DNA of 63,792 bases from Quisquiliibacterium sp036525975 (GTDB lineage Bacteria; Pseudomonadota; Gammaproteobacteria; Burkholderiales; Burkholderiaceae_E): the NCBI GenBank assembly GCA_036525975.1, contig DATCZK010000184.1:1-63792 (forward strand). The letters are read 5' to 3'. The notes beneath the pieces were generated by a model that did not search any database, was not told where the DNA came from, and worked only from the letters and a program-made list of their open reading frames with translations. Position 1 is the first letter of the stretch. Each line of letters starts with the position of its first letter. The translations under genes were made by a program, and so were the position numbers. Positions 46,569 through 57,920 of the stretch are shown here, piece after piece.

Positions 46569-47837
46569 TCAGGCACCCCGGCTGATCGGGGTCTCGAGCC
46601 GCTCGCCGCCGCCGGGCAGGTCGAGGTGGCGGGCGAGCTCGAGCTTGGCGATGGCGTTGCGGTGGACCTCGTCGGGGCCGTCGGCCAGGCGCAGCGTGCG
46701 CTGGTGCGCGTACATCGCCGCGAGCGGGAAGTCGTCGCTCACGCCGCCGCCGCCGTGCGCCTGGATCGCCCAGTCGATGATCTTCGTGCTCATGTTGGGA
46801 GCGACCACCTTGATCATCGCGATCTCGGACTTCGCGACCTTGTTGCCGACCGTGTCCATCATGTACGCCGCCTTGAGCGTGAGCAGGCGCGCCTGGTCGA
46901 TCATGCAGCGCGACTCCGCGATCCGCTCGCGCCACACGCCCTGCGTGGAGATCGGCTTGCCGAACGCCACCCGCACCGAGAGCCTGCGGCACATGTGCTC
47001 GAGCGCGCGCTCGGCCGCGCCGATCGAGCGCATGCAGTGGTGGATGCGCCCGGGGCCCAGGCGCCCCTGCGCGATCTCGAATCCGCGGCCCTCGCCGAGC
47101 AGGATGTTCCCTGCCGGCACGCGCACGTCGCGAAACAGAACCTCGCAGTGCCCGTGCGGCGCATCGTCGTAGCCGAACACGCTGAGCGCCCGCACGACGC
47201 TGATTCCCGGCGTGTCGGCGGGCACCACGATCATCGACTGCTGCGAATGGCGCGGCGCGTCGGGGTTGGTCTTGCCCATGAAGATGTAGACCTTGCAGCG
47301 CGGGTCGCCCGCGCCCGAGGTCCACCACTTGCGCCCGTTGATCAGGTAGTGCTCGCCGTCGCGCTCGATGCGCGACTGGATGTTCGTCGCGTCGGACGAC
47401 GCGACGTCGGGCTCGGTCATCGCGAAGGCCGAGCGCACCTCGCCCGCGAGCAGCGGGTCGAGCCAGGCGCGCTTGATCTCCTCGCTCGCGTAGCGCTCCA
47501 GCGTTTCCATGTTGCCGGTGTCCGGCGCCGAGCAGTTGAACACCTCGGGCGCCCACGAGACCCGGCCCATGATCTCGCAAAGCGGCGCGTACTCGAGGTT
47601 GGACAGCCCCTCGGGCACGCGCTTGGAGCGCGGCAGGAACAGGTTCCACAGCCCCGCCTTGCGGGCCAGCGGCTTGAGATCCTCCACGATGCGGGTGGGA
47701 ATCCAGGCGTTGCCGGCGCGACGGTTGGCGTCCACCTCGTCGTGAAAGCGGCGCTCGTTCGGGTAGACGTGCTCGTCCATGAAAGCGAGCAGGCGCGCGC
47801 GCATCTCCTGCACGCGGGGTGAGTATTCGAAATCCAT
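46569..47837 (-). CDS. Acyl-CoA dehydrogenase, ACAD10/11-like
   Basis: Product of 422 residues, a flavoenzyme that makes a double bond in an acyl-CoA. FAD and substrate regions AFAMTEPDVASSDATNIQ and NGRKWWTSGAGDPRCKV are typical of the ACAD10/11 subgroup, as are GRIHHCMRSIGAAERALE and the C-terminal LADGPDEVHRN. In animals this domain is fused to the phosphotransferase domain encoded here by the next gene upstream. The start ATG is 43 bp after that gene. Substrate chain unknown. Confidence 0.93.
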   Translation of the reverse strand: MDFEYSPRVQEMRARLLAFMDEHVYPNERRFHDEVDANRRAGNAWIPTRIVEDLKPLARKAGLWNLFLPRSKRVPEGLSNLEYAPLCEIMGRVSWAPEVFNCSAPDTGNMETLERYASEEIKRAWLDPLLAGEVRSAFAMTEPDVASSDATNIQSRIERDGEHYLINGRKWWTSGAGDPRCKVYIFMGKTNPDAPRHSQQSMIVVPADTPGISVVRALSVFGYDDAPHGHCEVLFRDVRVPAGNILLGEGRGFEIAQGRLGPGRIHHCMRSIGAAERALEHMCRRLSVRVAFGKPISTQGVWRERIAESRCMIDQARLLTLKAAYMMDTVGNKVAKSEIAMIKVVAPNMSTKIIDWAIQAHGGGGVSDDFPLAAMYAHQRTLRLADGPDEVHRNAIAKLELARHLDLPGGGERLETPISRGA

Positions 47838-47880
47838 TGCCGGTTCTCCTTGCAGTGTCCGGTGATCGGTTGCGCGCCCC

Positions 47881-48957
47881 TCAGGCGCGGCGTTGCGCGA
47901 AGCGCCACCCGCCGGCCGCGAGCGGGCGGACGCGCTCGGCGGTCTCGGGCGCCGTTGCGTTCGCGGCCGTGCCGTCGACGACGCGGCGGACGATCCCCTG
48001 CAGGATCGCCGCGAGCCTGAACATGTTGTACGCCATGTAGAAATCCCAGTGCGCGGTGACCTCGGCCGCGTCGCGCCCGGTGCGCCGGCAGTACGCGCGC
48101 ACGTAGGCGGCCTCGTCGGGTATGCCGAGCGCGTGGAGGTCGAGCCCGGCGATGCCGCGAAACTGCCCCGGCGGAATGTGCCAGCTCATGCAGTGATACG
48201 AGAAATCCGCGAGCGGGTGCCCCAGCGTCGAGAGCTCCCAGTCCAGGGTCGCCAGGATGCGCGGCTCGTCGCGGGCGAACACGAGGTTGTCGAGCCTGAA
48301 GTCGCCGTGGACGATCGACGTCTCGTCGCCCGCGGGAATGTGGTGCGGCAGCCACTCGATGAGCCGGTCCATCTCGTCGATGGTCTCGGTTTCCGAAGCC
48401 TGGTATTGCCTGCTCCAGCGCGCGATCTGGCGCGCGAAGTAGTTGCCCGGCTTGCCGTAGTCGGCGAGGCCGATCGCTGCGTAGTCCACCGAGTGCAGCG
48501 CCGCGATCACGCGATTCATCTCGTCGTAGATCTGCGCTCGCTCGCTCGCGCTCATCCCCGGCAGGCCCTGCTCCCAGAGCACGCGCCCGTCGACGAACTC
48601 CATCAGGTAGAAGGCGCGCCCGATCACCGACTCGTCCTCGCACAGGCAGTACACCTCGGCAACCGGCACCTCGGTGCGCGCGAGCGCGGCGAGCACCCGG
48701 TACTCGCGCTCGATCGCGTGCGCCGAGGGAAGGAGCTTCTCGGCCGGGCCGGGCTTGGCGCGCATCGCGTAGGTGCGCTCGGGCGTGACGAGCTTGTAGG
48801 TGGGATTGGACTGCCCGCCCTTGAACAGCTCGAGCGCAACGGGCCCGCGGAACTGCGGCATGTGCGCGCGAAGGTACGACTCGAGCGCCGCCACGTCGAT
48901 GCGATGGCGTTCGGGCACCGGCATCGTGCCGGAGAATTGCCTGGTCATCTCGCTCAT
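47881..48957 (-). CDS. Aminoglycoside-phosphotransferase-fold kinase, ACAD10/11 N-domain type
   Basis: Product of 358 residues with the APH kinase fold. The ATP-binding N-lobe has LELFKGGQSNPTYKL and YAMRAKPGPAEKL; the catalytic loop is IVHGDFRLDNLVF and the Mg-binding motif is ATLDWELSTLGHPLADFSY. In ACAD10/ACAD11 such a kinase is fused to an acyl-CoA dehydrogenase and phosphorylates 4-hydroxyacyl-CoA; LvaA of Pseudomonas does a similar step. Here it is a separate gene beside the dehydrogenase. It is not expected to be an antibiotic resistance enzyme. Confidence 0.88.
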   Translation of the reverse strand: MSEMTRQFSGTMPVPERHRIDVAALESYLRAHMPQFRGPVALELFKGGQSNPTYKLVTPERTYAMRAKPGPAEKLLPSAHAIEREYRVLAALARTEVPVAEVYCLCEDESVIGRAFYLMEFVDGRVLWEQGLPGMSASERAQIYDEMNRVIAALHSVDYAAIGLADYGKPGNYFARQIARWSRQYQASETETIDEMDRLIEWLPHHIPAGDETSIVHGDFRLDNLVFARDEPRILATLDWELSTLGHPLADFSYHCMSWHIPPGQFRGIAGLDLHALGIPDEAAYVRAYCRRTGRDAAEVTAHWDFYMAYNMFRLAAILQGIVRRVVDGTAANATAPETAERVRPLAAGGWRFAQRRA

Positions 48958-49006
48958 GCCGGCCCGGCGCCTCCCGTGCGTCGAACGTGCGGTTTCGAAA
49001 CGGGCA

Positions 49007-49819
49007 TCAGCGCTCGCCCTCGGGATCGATCTCGCGTTCGGCCGCGAACCGCGGCTTGCGCTTTTCGAGGAAGGCGCGGATGCCCTCCTCGCCGTCGGCG
49101 TGGAACAGGCACTGCACGATGGCGTCGCGCTCGCGCTCGAGCTGGCGCGCAGGCGGCGCCGCGGCGGCGGCGTCGAGCAGGCGCTTGATCCGCGCCAGCG
49201 CGCCGGCCGGGCCGCGCGAGAGCCTCTCGGCGATCGCCACCGCCTGCTCGATCGCCGAGCCGCTGGCGACCACGCGGTTCACCACCCCGAGCGCGTGCAG
49301 CCGCTCGGCGCCCACCGCCTCGCCGGTTGCGAGCATCTCGAACGCGGCCGGGTAGGGCACGCGGGTGCCCAGCCAGTGCGTGGCGCCGCCGTCGGGGCTC
49401 AGGCCCACGCGCACGTAAGCCATCACGAAGCGGGCGTCCTGCGCCGCGACCAGCATGTCGCAAGCCAGCGCGAGCGAGAAGCCGGCGCCCGCGGCCGCGC
49501 CCTCCACCGCGGCGATCACCGGGCAATCGCAGCCGCGGATCGCCCGGACCCAGGCGTGCAGCGTGTCGATCGACGCCATCTGCACCGACGGGTCCTTGCC
49601 GCGGTTCTCCAGCAGGCGGTTGAGGTTGCCCCCCGCGCAGAAGTTCTCGCCCTCGCCGGCGAGCACGACGGCGCGAACCCCGGGGTCGCGGCGAATGGTC
49701 TCGAACTGCGCGATGCCGGCCTCGTAGATGTCCGGGTGCAGCGCGTTGTGCGCGCCGGGGTTCGATATGCGCAGGATCGCCACCGGACCGCGGCGCTCGA
49801 GCAGCAGTTGCGCGGGCAC
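49007..49819 (-). CDS. Enoyl-CoA hydratase/isomerase
   Basis: Product of 270 residues of the crotonase superfamily. The oxyanion-hole segment is AGEGENFCAGGNLNRL; the second catalytic region is AAVEGAAAGAGFSLALACDM with VRVGLSPDGGATHWL. One acidic residue common in hydratases appears to be Asp or Ser here, so isomerase or hydrolase activity is possible. GTG at 49819 is three bases after the dehydrogenase gene, so the two are coupled. Confidence 0.9.
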   Translation of the reverse strand: MPAQLLLERRGPVAILRISNPGAHNALHPDIYEAGIAQFETIRRDPGVRAVVLAGEGENFCAGGNLNRLLENRGKDPSVQMASIDTLHAWVRAIRGCDCPVIAAVEGAAAGAGFSLALACDMLVAAQDARFVMAYVRVGLSPDGGATHWLGTRVPYPAAFEMLATGEAVGAERLHALGVVNRVVASGSAIEQAVAIAERLSRGPAGALARIKRLLDAAAAAPPARQLERERDAIVQCLFHADGEEGIRAFLEKRKPRFAAEREIDPEGER

Positions 49820-49822
49820 GGT

Positions 49823-51349
49823 TCAATCCTCGTGAAGAAGCGACAGGCCCAGCGCGGCGCGCCGGCGAAGCCAGGGCCCGACGCGGTATCGCGGATCGTC
49901 GGTTGCGGCGTGCATCGCGTGGAGCACCTCGAACACGCGCGCGGGGCCCAGCGCGTCTCCCATGGCCAGGGGCCCCAGCGGGTACCCCAGCCCGAGTTTG
50001 ACGGCCGCGTCGATGTCCGCGGGCGACGCGATGCGCTGCTGCGCGATCTCGGTGCCGATCGAGACGATCATCGCCACGACGCGCTGGGCGACGAAGCCCG
50101 CGCTGTCGCGCAACACGCTCACGCGCGCACCGTCGGCGGCGAACAGCGCGTGGGCGCGCTCGCGCACCGCCGCGTCGGTGGCCGGCGTGGTCATCACCAC
50201 GCGGCGCTTGCAGCCGCGGTAGGCGAACGGAAACAGCGTGTCGAGCGCCACCACGCGCGTCGCATCCAGGCCCCTCGCGGCGGTGGTGGCGTCGGAGCCG
50301 AGCGGCGTGACGACGAGGATCGAGTCGGGCCCCGGCGAGTCCGCCTCGTCCAGGGCCGCCCCGAGCGACGACACCAGCTCGCGCACCTCGCGCCGGGTCG
50401 GGCCCGGCCCGACCCAGGCGCGCACGGCCCCGCCGAGCGCCGGCGCCGGTTCCTCGGGCGGCGCGGACTGCTCGCCGTCGTAGCGATAGAAACCGGCCTT
50501 GGTCTTGCGCCCCAGCAGGCCGGCGGCGACCCGTTGCGCGCCGATCACCGAGGGCCGGAAGCGCGGCTCCTCGAAGTACTGGTGATAGATCGACTCCATC
50601 ACCGGGTGCGAGACGTCGAGTCCGGTGAGGTCGAGCAGTTCGAAGGGTCCGAGCTTGAAGCCCTGTCCGGCGAAGTTCACCTGCTCGCGAAGGATCCGGT
50701 CGATCGTCACGGTGTCGGCCACGCCTTCGCCCAGCGCCTTGAGCGCCTCGGTGCCGAAGCCGCGGCCGGCGTGGTTGACGATGAATCCCGGCGTGTCCTG
50801 GCAGACCACCGGGGTGTGCCCGGCGGCGCGCGCCGCCGCCACGAGCCGCTCGACCACGGCCTCGTCGGTGCGAAGGCCGCGCACGACCTCGACGACCTTC
50901 ATCAGGGGCACGGGGTTGAAGAAGTGAAAGCCGGCCACGCGCGCCGGGCGCTCGCACGCGGCTGCGATCGCGGTGATCGACAGGGACGAGGTGTTGCTCG
51001 CCAGGACGGCGTTGCCGTCGACGATGTCCTCGAGCGCGCGGAACACCGCGCGCTTGATGTCGAGGCGCTCCACGATCGCCTCGATCACGAGGTCGCACCC
51101 CGCGAAGCCCTCGAGCGAATCGACGCGCGTCACGCGCGCGAGCGCCGCCTCCCGCTCGGAGGCCCCGAGGCGCTGCTTTTCCACCAGCCGGTCGAAGGTC
51201 TGTCGCAGATAGCCGTACGCGGCCTCCACCGCCTCGGGCTCGGCGTCGTGCAGGCGGACCTCGAAGCCCGACTGGGCGAACAGCTGCACGATCCCCCGGC
51301 CCATTGCCCCGGCGCCGATCACGCCCACGCGCGAGAAGCTGCGTTCCAT
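49823..51349 (-). CDS. 3-hydroxyacyl-CoA dehydrogenase, two C-terminal domains
   Basis: Product of 508 residues. The NAD domain begins VGVIGAGAMGRGIVQLFA; the catalytic His is in AGFHFFNPVPLMKVVEV, followed by TPGFIVN. After the first C-terminal domain a linker leads to a second, partly degenerate one (RDSAGFVAQRVVAMIV ... GLGYPLGPLAMGDALG), the PaaH/PaaC-like long form. First gene of the six-gene acyl-CoA operon; no promoter was identified in the 200 bp upstream. Confidence 0.93.
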   Translation of the reverse strand: MERSFSRVGVIGAGAMGRGIVQLFAQSGFEVRLHDAEPEAVEAAYGYLRQTFDRLVEKQRLGASEREAALARVTRVDSLEGFAGCDLVIEAIVERLDIKRAVFRALEDIVDGNAVLASNTSSLSITAIAAACERPARVAGFHFFNPVPLMKVVEVVRGLRTDEAVVERLVAAARAAGHTPVVCQDTPGFIVNHAGRGFGTEALKALGEGVADTVTIDRILREQVNFAGQGFKLGPFELLDLTGLDVSHPVMESIYHQYFEEPRFRPSVIGAQRVAAGLLGRKTKAGFYRYDGEQSAPPEEPAPALGGAVRAWVGPGPTRREVRELVSSLGAALDEADSPGPDSILVVTPLGSDATTAARGLDATRVVALDTLFPFAYRGCKRRVVMTTPATDAAVRERAHALFAADGARVSVLRDSAGFVAQRVVAMIVSIGTEIAQQRIASPADIDAAVKLGLGYPLGPLAMGDALGPARVFEVLHAMHAATDDPRYRVGPWLRRRAALGLSLLHED

Positions 51350-51473
51350 GTTCGATTCACCTCGAGAACTCGACGGCGATCGACTGACGGCCATCGAGCC
51401 CGATTGTAATGGAGCGCGAAGCGCCGGCGCGGCGCGGCTCGCACGCCCGAGCCCCGCGCGCAGCCCCGGCCGT

Positions 51474-51550
51474 CTCGGCGGCAGGCTCTTGTCAGCTCGG
51501 CGCGCTCGGCGCGCTCGGCCGCAGGCTCGCGTCGCCTCGGCCGCAGGCCA
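51474..51550. repeat. Imperfect CTCGGCCGCAGGCT-type repeats
   Basis: Three related copies of a 14-15 bp unit (CTCGGCGGCAGGCTC, CTCGGCCGCAGGCTC, CTCGGCCGCAGGCC), with a doubled CTCGGCGCG between the first and second. They lie just downstream of the ABC-F stop codon, in the 209-bp gap before the 3-hydroxyacyl-CoA dehydrogenase start. Confidence 0.6.
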
Positions 51551-51558
51551 GGGGCGCG

Positions 51559-53480
<1,922 letters not shown>

Positions 53481-53484
<4 letters not shown>

Positions 53485-54389
53485 CGTGCGCGGCGCGCGG
53501 GGCCCGGGAGCTGCTCGCGCGTGAGCAGCACGAGCAGGTTCTCGCCGGCCGACACCGGCAGGTAGGTGAACTCGAGGCTGGGAAAGGCCGCCTCGAAGTG
53601 GGCCGCCTCGTGGCCGATCTCGATCACGAGCAGGCCGCCGCGGTTGAGGTGCGCGCGCGCGTCGGCGACGATCCGGCGGATCAGGTCCATGCCGTCCTCG
53701 CCGCCGGCGAGGGCCGCGCGGGGTTCGTGCCTGAACTCGCTCGGCAGCGCGCGCATCGACGCGCCGCACACGTAGGGCGGGTTGCACAGGATCAGGTCAT
53801 AGCGCGCCGAACCCACCGCTTCGAACAGGTCGCCCTGGCGCAGCGAGACGCGCTCGCCGAGCTGGTGCAGGTCGACGTTCTGGGCCGCGAGCGCGAGCGC
53901 GTCGGGGCTCAGGTCGGCGGCGTCGACGCGGGCGCCGCCGAAGCGCAGCGCTGCGAGGATCGCGAGGCTGCCGCCGCCGGTGCACAGGTCGAGCACCGCG
54001 CGCGGCTCGCTCTCCCCCAGAAACGCGGGCACGACCGTGTCGAGCGCCTCGGCGATCAGCGAACGCGGCACCAGCGCGCGCGCGTCGCAGGCGAAGCGCA
54101 CGCCGCGCAACCAGGCCTCCCCGGTGAGGTAGGCGCTGGGCACCTTGTGCGTGCAGCGCTTCTCGATCAGCGCGGCGAGCGCATCGCGCTCGGCCGCGAG
54201 CAGGCGCGCGTCGAGGAAGGGCTCGAGGCGGTCGGGAGCGAGACCGAGCGACCACAGGCCGAGCCAGGCAGCCTCGTCCCAGGCGTTGTCGGTGCCCTGA
54301 CCGAAGGCCACGCCCGCGCGGGCGAAGCGCGTGCAGGCGTAGCGCAACCAGTCTCGCAGCGTCTGGAGTTCGTCCGTCGGCGCGGCCAT
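53481..54389 (-). CDS. prmB: Ribosomal protein L3 glutamine methyltransferase PrmB
   Basis: Product of 302 residues. It methylates a glutamine of ribosomal protein L3. The catalytic motif NPPY is in LCNPPYVCG, and the SAM loop is VLDLCTGGGSLAILAA. The N-terminal helical domain (CTRFARAGVAFGQGTDNAWDEA) is PrmB-like rather than PrmC-like. Its start overlaps the dapE stop (TGATG). Confidence 0.93.
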
Positions 54390-55534
54390 CAGCGCGTGCC
54401 GAGCAGCGTGGCGATCGTGCGCCGGTAGATGTTCTTGAGCGCTTCGGGCGCGTCGAGCGCAACGTGCTCGTCGATCTTGTGGATGCTCGCGTTCACCGGC
54501 CCGAATTCCACCACCTGCGGGCAGATCGACGCGATGAATCGTCCGTCGGAAGTTCCGCCCGTGGTCGACAGCGCGGCCTCGACGCCGACCTCGGCCCTGA
54601 TCGCGTCGCCGAGCGCGTCGGAGAGCGCGCCGCGCGGCGTGAGAAACGGCATGCCCGAGACCGACCACTCGAGCTCGCAGTCCAGCCCGTGCCGATCGAG
54701 GAGCTCGGCGACCCGTCGCTGCAGGCCCTCCACGGTGCTCGCGGTGGAGAAGCGGAAGTTGAAGTCGACCACCAGCGCGCCCGGGATCACGTTGCTCGCG
54801 CCGGTGCCCGCATGGATGTTCGACACCTGCCAGGTGGTGGGCGGGAAGTACTCGTTGCCCTGGTCCCACTCGGTGGCGGCGAGCTCGGCCAGCGCCGGCG
54901 CGAACTGGTGCACCGGATTGCGCGCGAGGTGCGGATACGCGACGTGCCCCTGCACGCCGCGCACCGTGAGGCGGCCCGACATCGAGCCGCGGCGGCCGTT
55001 CTTCATCGTGTCGCCGAGCGTTTCCACCGACGTCGGCTCGCCGACGATGCAGTAGTCGAGCCTCGCGCCGCGCTCGCGCAGCATCTGCACCACCTTCACG
55101 GTGCCGTCCACGGCCGGGCCTTCCTCGTCGGAGGTGATCAGCAGCGCGATGCCGCCATCGGGTTCGGCGTCGGCGAGCAGTTCCTCCACCGCAACCACGA
55201 ACGCGGCGATCGAGGTCTTCATGTCGGCGGCGCCGCGCCCGTAGAGCTTGCCCTCGCGCTCGCTCGGCAGGAACGGGTCGCTCGACCACTGCTCGAGCGG
55301 ACCCGGGGGCACCACGTCGGTGTGCCCGGCGAACACCAGCAGCGGGCGGTTCTCGCGCCCGGGCCGCAGCGCCCACAGGTTGGTAACTTCGCCCGAGCGC
55401 AGCGTTTCGCACCGGAAACCTTGCGGCTCGAGCCTCGCCCTGATCATGGCCTGGCAGCCGTCGTCGTCGGGCGTGACGGAGCGGCAGCGAATCAAGGCCT
55501 CGACGAGCGAGCGAACTGCGCCGTGCGTGGTCAT
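54389..55534 (-). CDS. dapE: Succinyl-diaminopimelate desuccinylase DapE
   Basis: Product of 381 residues, a zinc M20 amidohydrolase that frees L,L-diaminopimelate in lysine and peptidoglycan synthesis. Metal ligands are in FAGHTDVVPPG, YGRGAADMK and SDEEGPA. STTGGTSDGRFI is the DapE signature. It is coupled by ATGA to the ArsC-like gene upstream. Together with dapC and dapD it covers three steps of the succinylase route. Confidence 0.96.
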   Translation of the reverse strand: MTTHGAVRSLVEALIRCRSVTPDDDGCQAMIRARLEPQGFRCETLRSGEVTNLWALRPGRENRPLLVFAGHTDVVPPGPLEQWSSDPFLPSEREGKLYGRGAADMKTSIAAFVVAVEELLADAEPDGGIALLITSDEEGPAVDGTVKVVQMLRERGARLDYCIVGEPTSVETLGDTMKNGRRGSMSGRLTVRGVQGHVAYPHLARNPVHQFAPALAELAATEWDQGNEYFPPTTWQVSNIHAGTGASNVIPGALVVDFNFRFSTASTVEGLQRRVAELLDRHGLDCELEWSVSGMPFLTPRGALSDALGDAIRAEVGVEAALSTTGGTSDGRFIASICPQVVEFGPVNASIHKIDEHVALDAPEALKNIYRRTIATLLGTR

Positions 55535-55890
55535 CGGTCTTGGAAGTGCGAGCTGTAAAGGGCGTCGGAAAAGCCGACGATCAGCAGTTGCCCGGATTCG
55601 AGCACCGGGCGGCGAACGAGCGTCGGGTCGGAGAGCAGTTCCTCGCGCGCGCTCGCGAGGTCGACCACCGCTGCGCGCCGCTTCGGGTCGAGCCGCCGCC
55701 AGGTTGCGCTGCGCCGGTTCACGAGCGAGTCCCACGGCAGGTGCGCGAACCAGCGCTCGAGGGTGGCCGCGTCGAGTCCGTTGCGGCGGAAATCGTGAAA
55801 GCGGTGTTCGACGGCGTGCTCGCTGAGCCAGCGCCGCGCCTTTCGCACCTGGTCGCAGCGCTCGATGCCGTAGACGACCGCGGCTGCCAT
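55531..55890 (-). CDS. ArsC/Spx-family protein, YffB-like
   Basis: Product of 119 residues with a thioredoxin-like fold. The N-terminal YGIERCDQVRKARRWL has one Cys (Cys12), and PKRRAAVV and VRRPVLE are family motifs. YffB proteins resemble arsenate reductase but their role is unclear; glutathione-dependent reduction has been suggested. The usual place beside dapE is kept. It overlaps both neighbours (TGATG, ATGA). Confidence 0.88.
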   Translation of the reverse strand: MAAAVVYGIERCDQVRKARRWLSEHAVEHRFHDFRRNGLDAATLERWFAHLPWDSLVNRRSATWRRLDPKRRAAVVDLASAREELLSDPTLVRRPVLESGQLLIVGFSDALYSSHFQDR

Positions 55891-57068
55891 CAGATGTTGA
55901 GCAGGAACTCGGAAAAGGAGGCGTCGGCGTCCTTGTCGGCTGGCGACCCGGGGGGCCGCGCCCCCGCCCCGCGCGAGACGGGCGGGGCCTCCGACGGCCA
56001 CGATTCGCTCAGGCCGGCGTTCTCGAGCAGCCACAGCAGGTTGGTGGGCGAGTCGGCGTGCGCGAGCGCGTCTTCGCGCGAGATCACCTGCGCCTTGAGC
56101 AGCGAAACGAGCGCCTGCTCGAAGGTCTGCGAGCCGGGTGCGAGGCTCTTCTCCATTGCCTCCTTCACCTCGGTGAGCTGGCCCTGCTCGACGAGCTCGG
56201 CCACGTGGCGCGTGTTGAGCAGCAGCTCGACCACGGGCTGGCGGTTGCCGTCCTTCGCGCGCACCAGGCGCTGCGAGACGATGGCGCGCATCGTGGCGGC
56301 GAGATCGGCGAGCATCACGCGGCGGTTCTCGGGGGGGTAGAAGCTGACGATGCGATTGAGCGCGTTGTGGGCGTTGTTGGCGTGCAGCGTTGCGAGCACG
56401 AGGTGCCCCGATTGCGCGTAGGCGATCGCGGCGCTCATCGTTTCCACGTCGCGGATCTCGCCGATCAGGATGCAGTCGGGCGCCTGGCGCATCGCGTTCT
56501 TGAGCCCGATCGCGAGCGAATCGGTGTCGCTCCCGATCTGGCGCTGGTTCACGATCGAGCGCTTGTTGCGAAAGACGAACTCGATCGGATCCTCGAAGGT
56601 GAGGATGTGCCCGGAGCGCTGGGCGTTGCGGTGGTCGATCATCGAGGCGATCGTGGTCGACTTGCCGGAACCGGTGGAACCGACGACCAGGATCAGGCCG
56701 CGGCGCTCGACCACGAGCTCGGCCAGCACCGTGGGCAGCTTGAGCGTGTCGAGCGAGGGGATCTCGCCCGGAATGTAGCGAACCACGGCCGCCGGGGTGC
56801 CGCGCTGCTGGAACACGTTGATCCTGTAGCTGCCCACCCCGCGCACGCCGTAGCCGATGTTCAGTTCGCGGCGGTCGAGAAAGGTCTGCCACTGCCGCTC
56901 GGTGAGCACTTCGCGCAGCAGCGTTTCGACCGCGGCCCCGTCGAGGGTCTGCTGGTTCACCGGGATCGACACGCCGTTGATGCGGATGTGCACCGGTGAA
57001 CCCGGCGCGAGGTAGACGTCCGACGCCTTCTTCTCGGCCATCAGGCTGAACAGTCGATCCATCGCCAT
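55890..57068 (-). CDS. pilU: Type IV pilus retraction ATPase PilU
   Basis: Product of 392 residues, a hexameric ATPase that works with PilT in pilus retraction and twitching. The N-terminal ASDVYLAPGSPVHIRING and Walker A VVGSTGSGKSTT, Asp box LTFEDPIEF and HLVLATLHANNAHNALNR fit the PilT/PilU family. The extended C-terminal tail ending SFSEFLLNI favours PilU. No pilT is in the window. It lies inside the dap operon, between dapD and yffB. Confidence 0.92.
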   Translation of the reverse strand: MAMDRLFSLMAEKKASDVYLAPGSPVHIRINGVSIPVNQQTLDGAAVETLLREVLTERQWQTFLDRRELNIGYGVRGVGSYRINVFQQRGTPAAVVRYIPGEIPSLDTLKLPTVLAELVVERRGLILVVGSTGSGKSTTIASMIDHRNAQRSGHILTFEDPIEFVFRNKRSIVNQRQIGSDTDSLAIGLKNAMRQAPDCILIGEIRDVETMSAAIAYAQSGHLVLATLHANNAHNALNRIVSFYPPENRRVMLADLAATMRAIVSQRLVRAKDGNRQPVVELLLNTRHVAELVEQGQLTEVKEAMEKSLAPGSQTFEQALVSLLKAQVISREDALAHADSPTNLLWLLENAGLSESWPSEAPPVSRGAGARPPGSPADKDADASFSEFLLNI

Positions 57069-57098
57069 CTTCGGGCTCCCCTTGCTCGCGCCGCGCGC

Positions 57099-57920
57099 TC
57101 AGTCGCCGCGCAGCAACTCGTTGATGCCGGTCTTCGCGCGCGTCTTCTCGTCGACGCGCTTGACGATCACGGCGCAGTAGAGATTGACCTTGCCGTCGGA
57201 CGAGGGCAGCGAACCGGCCACCACGACCGAACCTTCGGGCACCCGGCCGTACAGCGTTTCGCCGGTCGTGCGATCGTAGATCTTCGTGCTCTGCCCGATG
57301 AACACGCCCATCGACAGCACCGAATTGCGCTCCACGATCACGCCTTCCACCACCTCCGATCGCGCGCCGATGAAGCAGTTGTCCTCGATGATGGTCGGGT
57401 TCGCCTGCAACGGCTCGAGCACGCCACCGATCCCCACGCCGCCCGAGAGGTGGACGTTCTTGCCGATCTGCGCGCACGAACCCACCGTGGCCCAGGTGTC
57501 CACCATCGTGCCCTCGTCGACGTACGCCCCGATGTTCACATAGGAGGGCATCAGCACGACGTTGCGGCCGATGAACGCGCCGCGGCGGGCCACGGCCGGC
57601 GGCACGACGCGGTAACCCCCGCGCGCGAAGTCCTCGGCGCTGTAGTCGCCGAACTTGGTTGGCACCTTGTCGTAGAACTGCAGGCCGCCGGCCTCGATCG
57701 GCAGGTTGTCGTCGAGCCGGAACGAGAGCAGCACCGCCTTCTTGATCCACTGGTGCACCTGCCAGCTGCCGCCCGACTTGTCGGCCACCCGCAGCCGCCC
57801 GGCGTCGAGCTCGCCGAGCACGTGGGCAACGGCCTCGCGCACCTGCGCCGGCGCGTTGCGTGGGCCGAGTTCGGCGCGGCCTTCCCAGGCCCGTTCTATG
57901 GTCTGCTGCAAGCTTGTCAT
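57099..57920 (-). CDS. dapD: Tetrahydrodipicolinate N-succinyltransferase DapD
   Basis: Product of 273 residues, typical for DapD. It succinylates tetrahydrodipicolinate. The left-handed beta-helix repeats (GAFIGRNVVLMPSYVNIGAYV; GTMVDTWATVGSCAQIGKNV) are clear, with GVGIGGVLEP following. Start overlaps the dapC stop (ATGA). Confidence 0.96.
   Translation of the reverse strand: MTSLQQTIERAWEGRAELGPRNAPAQVREAVAHVLGELDAGRLRVADKSGGSWQVHQWIKKAVLLSFRLDDNLPIEAGGLQFYDKVPTKFGDYSAEDFARGGYRVVPPAVARRGAFIGRNVVLMPSYVNIGAYVDEGTMVDTWATVGSCAQIGKNVHLSGGVGIGGVLEPLQANPTIIEDNCFIGARSEVVEGVIVERNSVLSMGVFIGQSTKIYDRTTGETLYGRVPEGSVVVAGSLPSSDGKVNLYCAVIVKRVDEKTRAKTGINELLRGD

Noticed and set aside
47881..48957. Phosphotransferase as an aminoglycoside resistance enzyme
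   Set aside because: Fold is shared but context and motifs match the ACAD10/11 kinase group.
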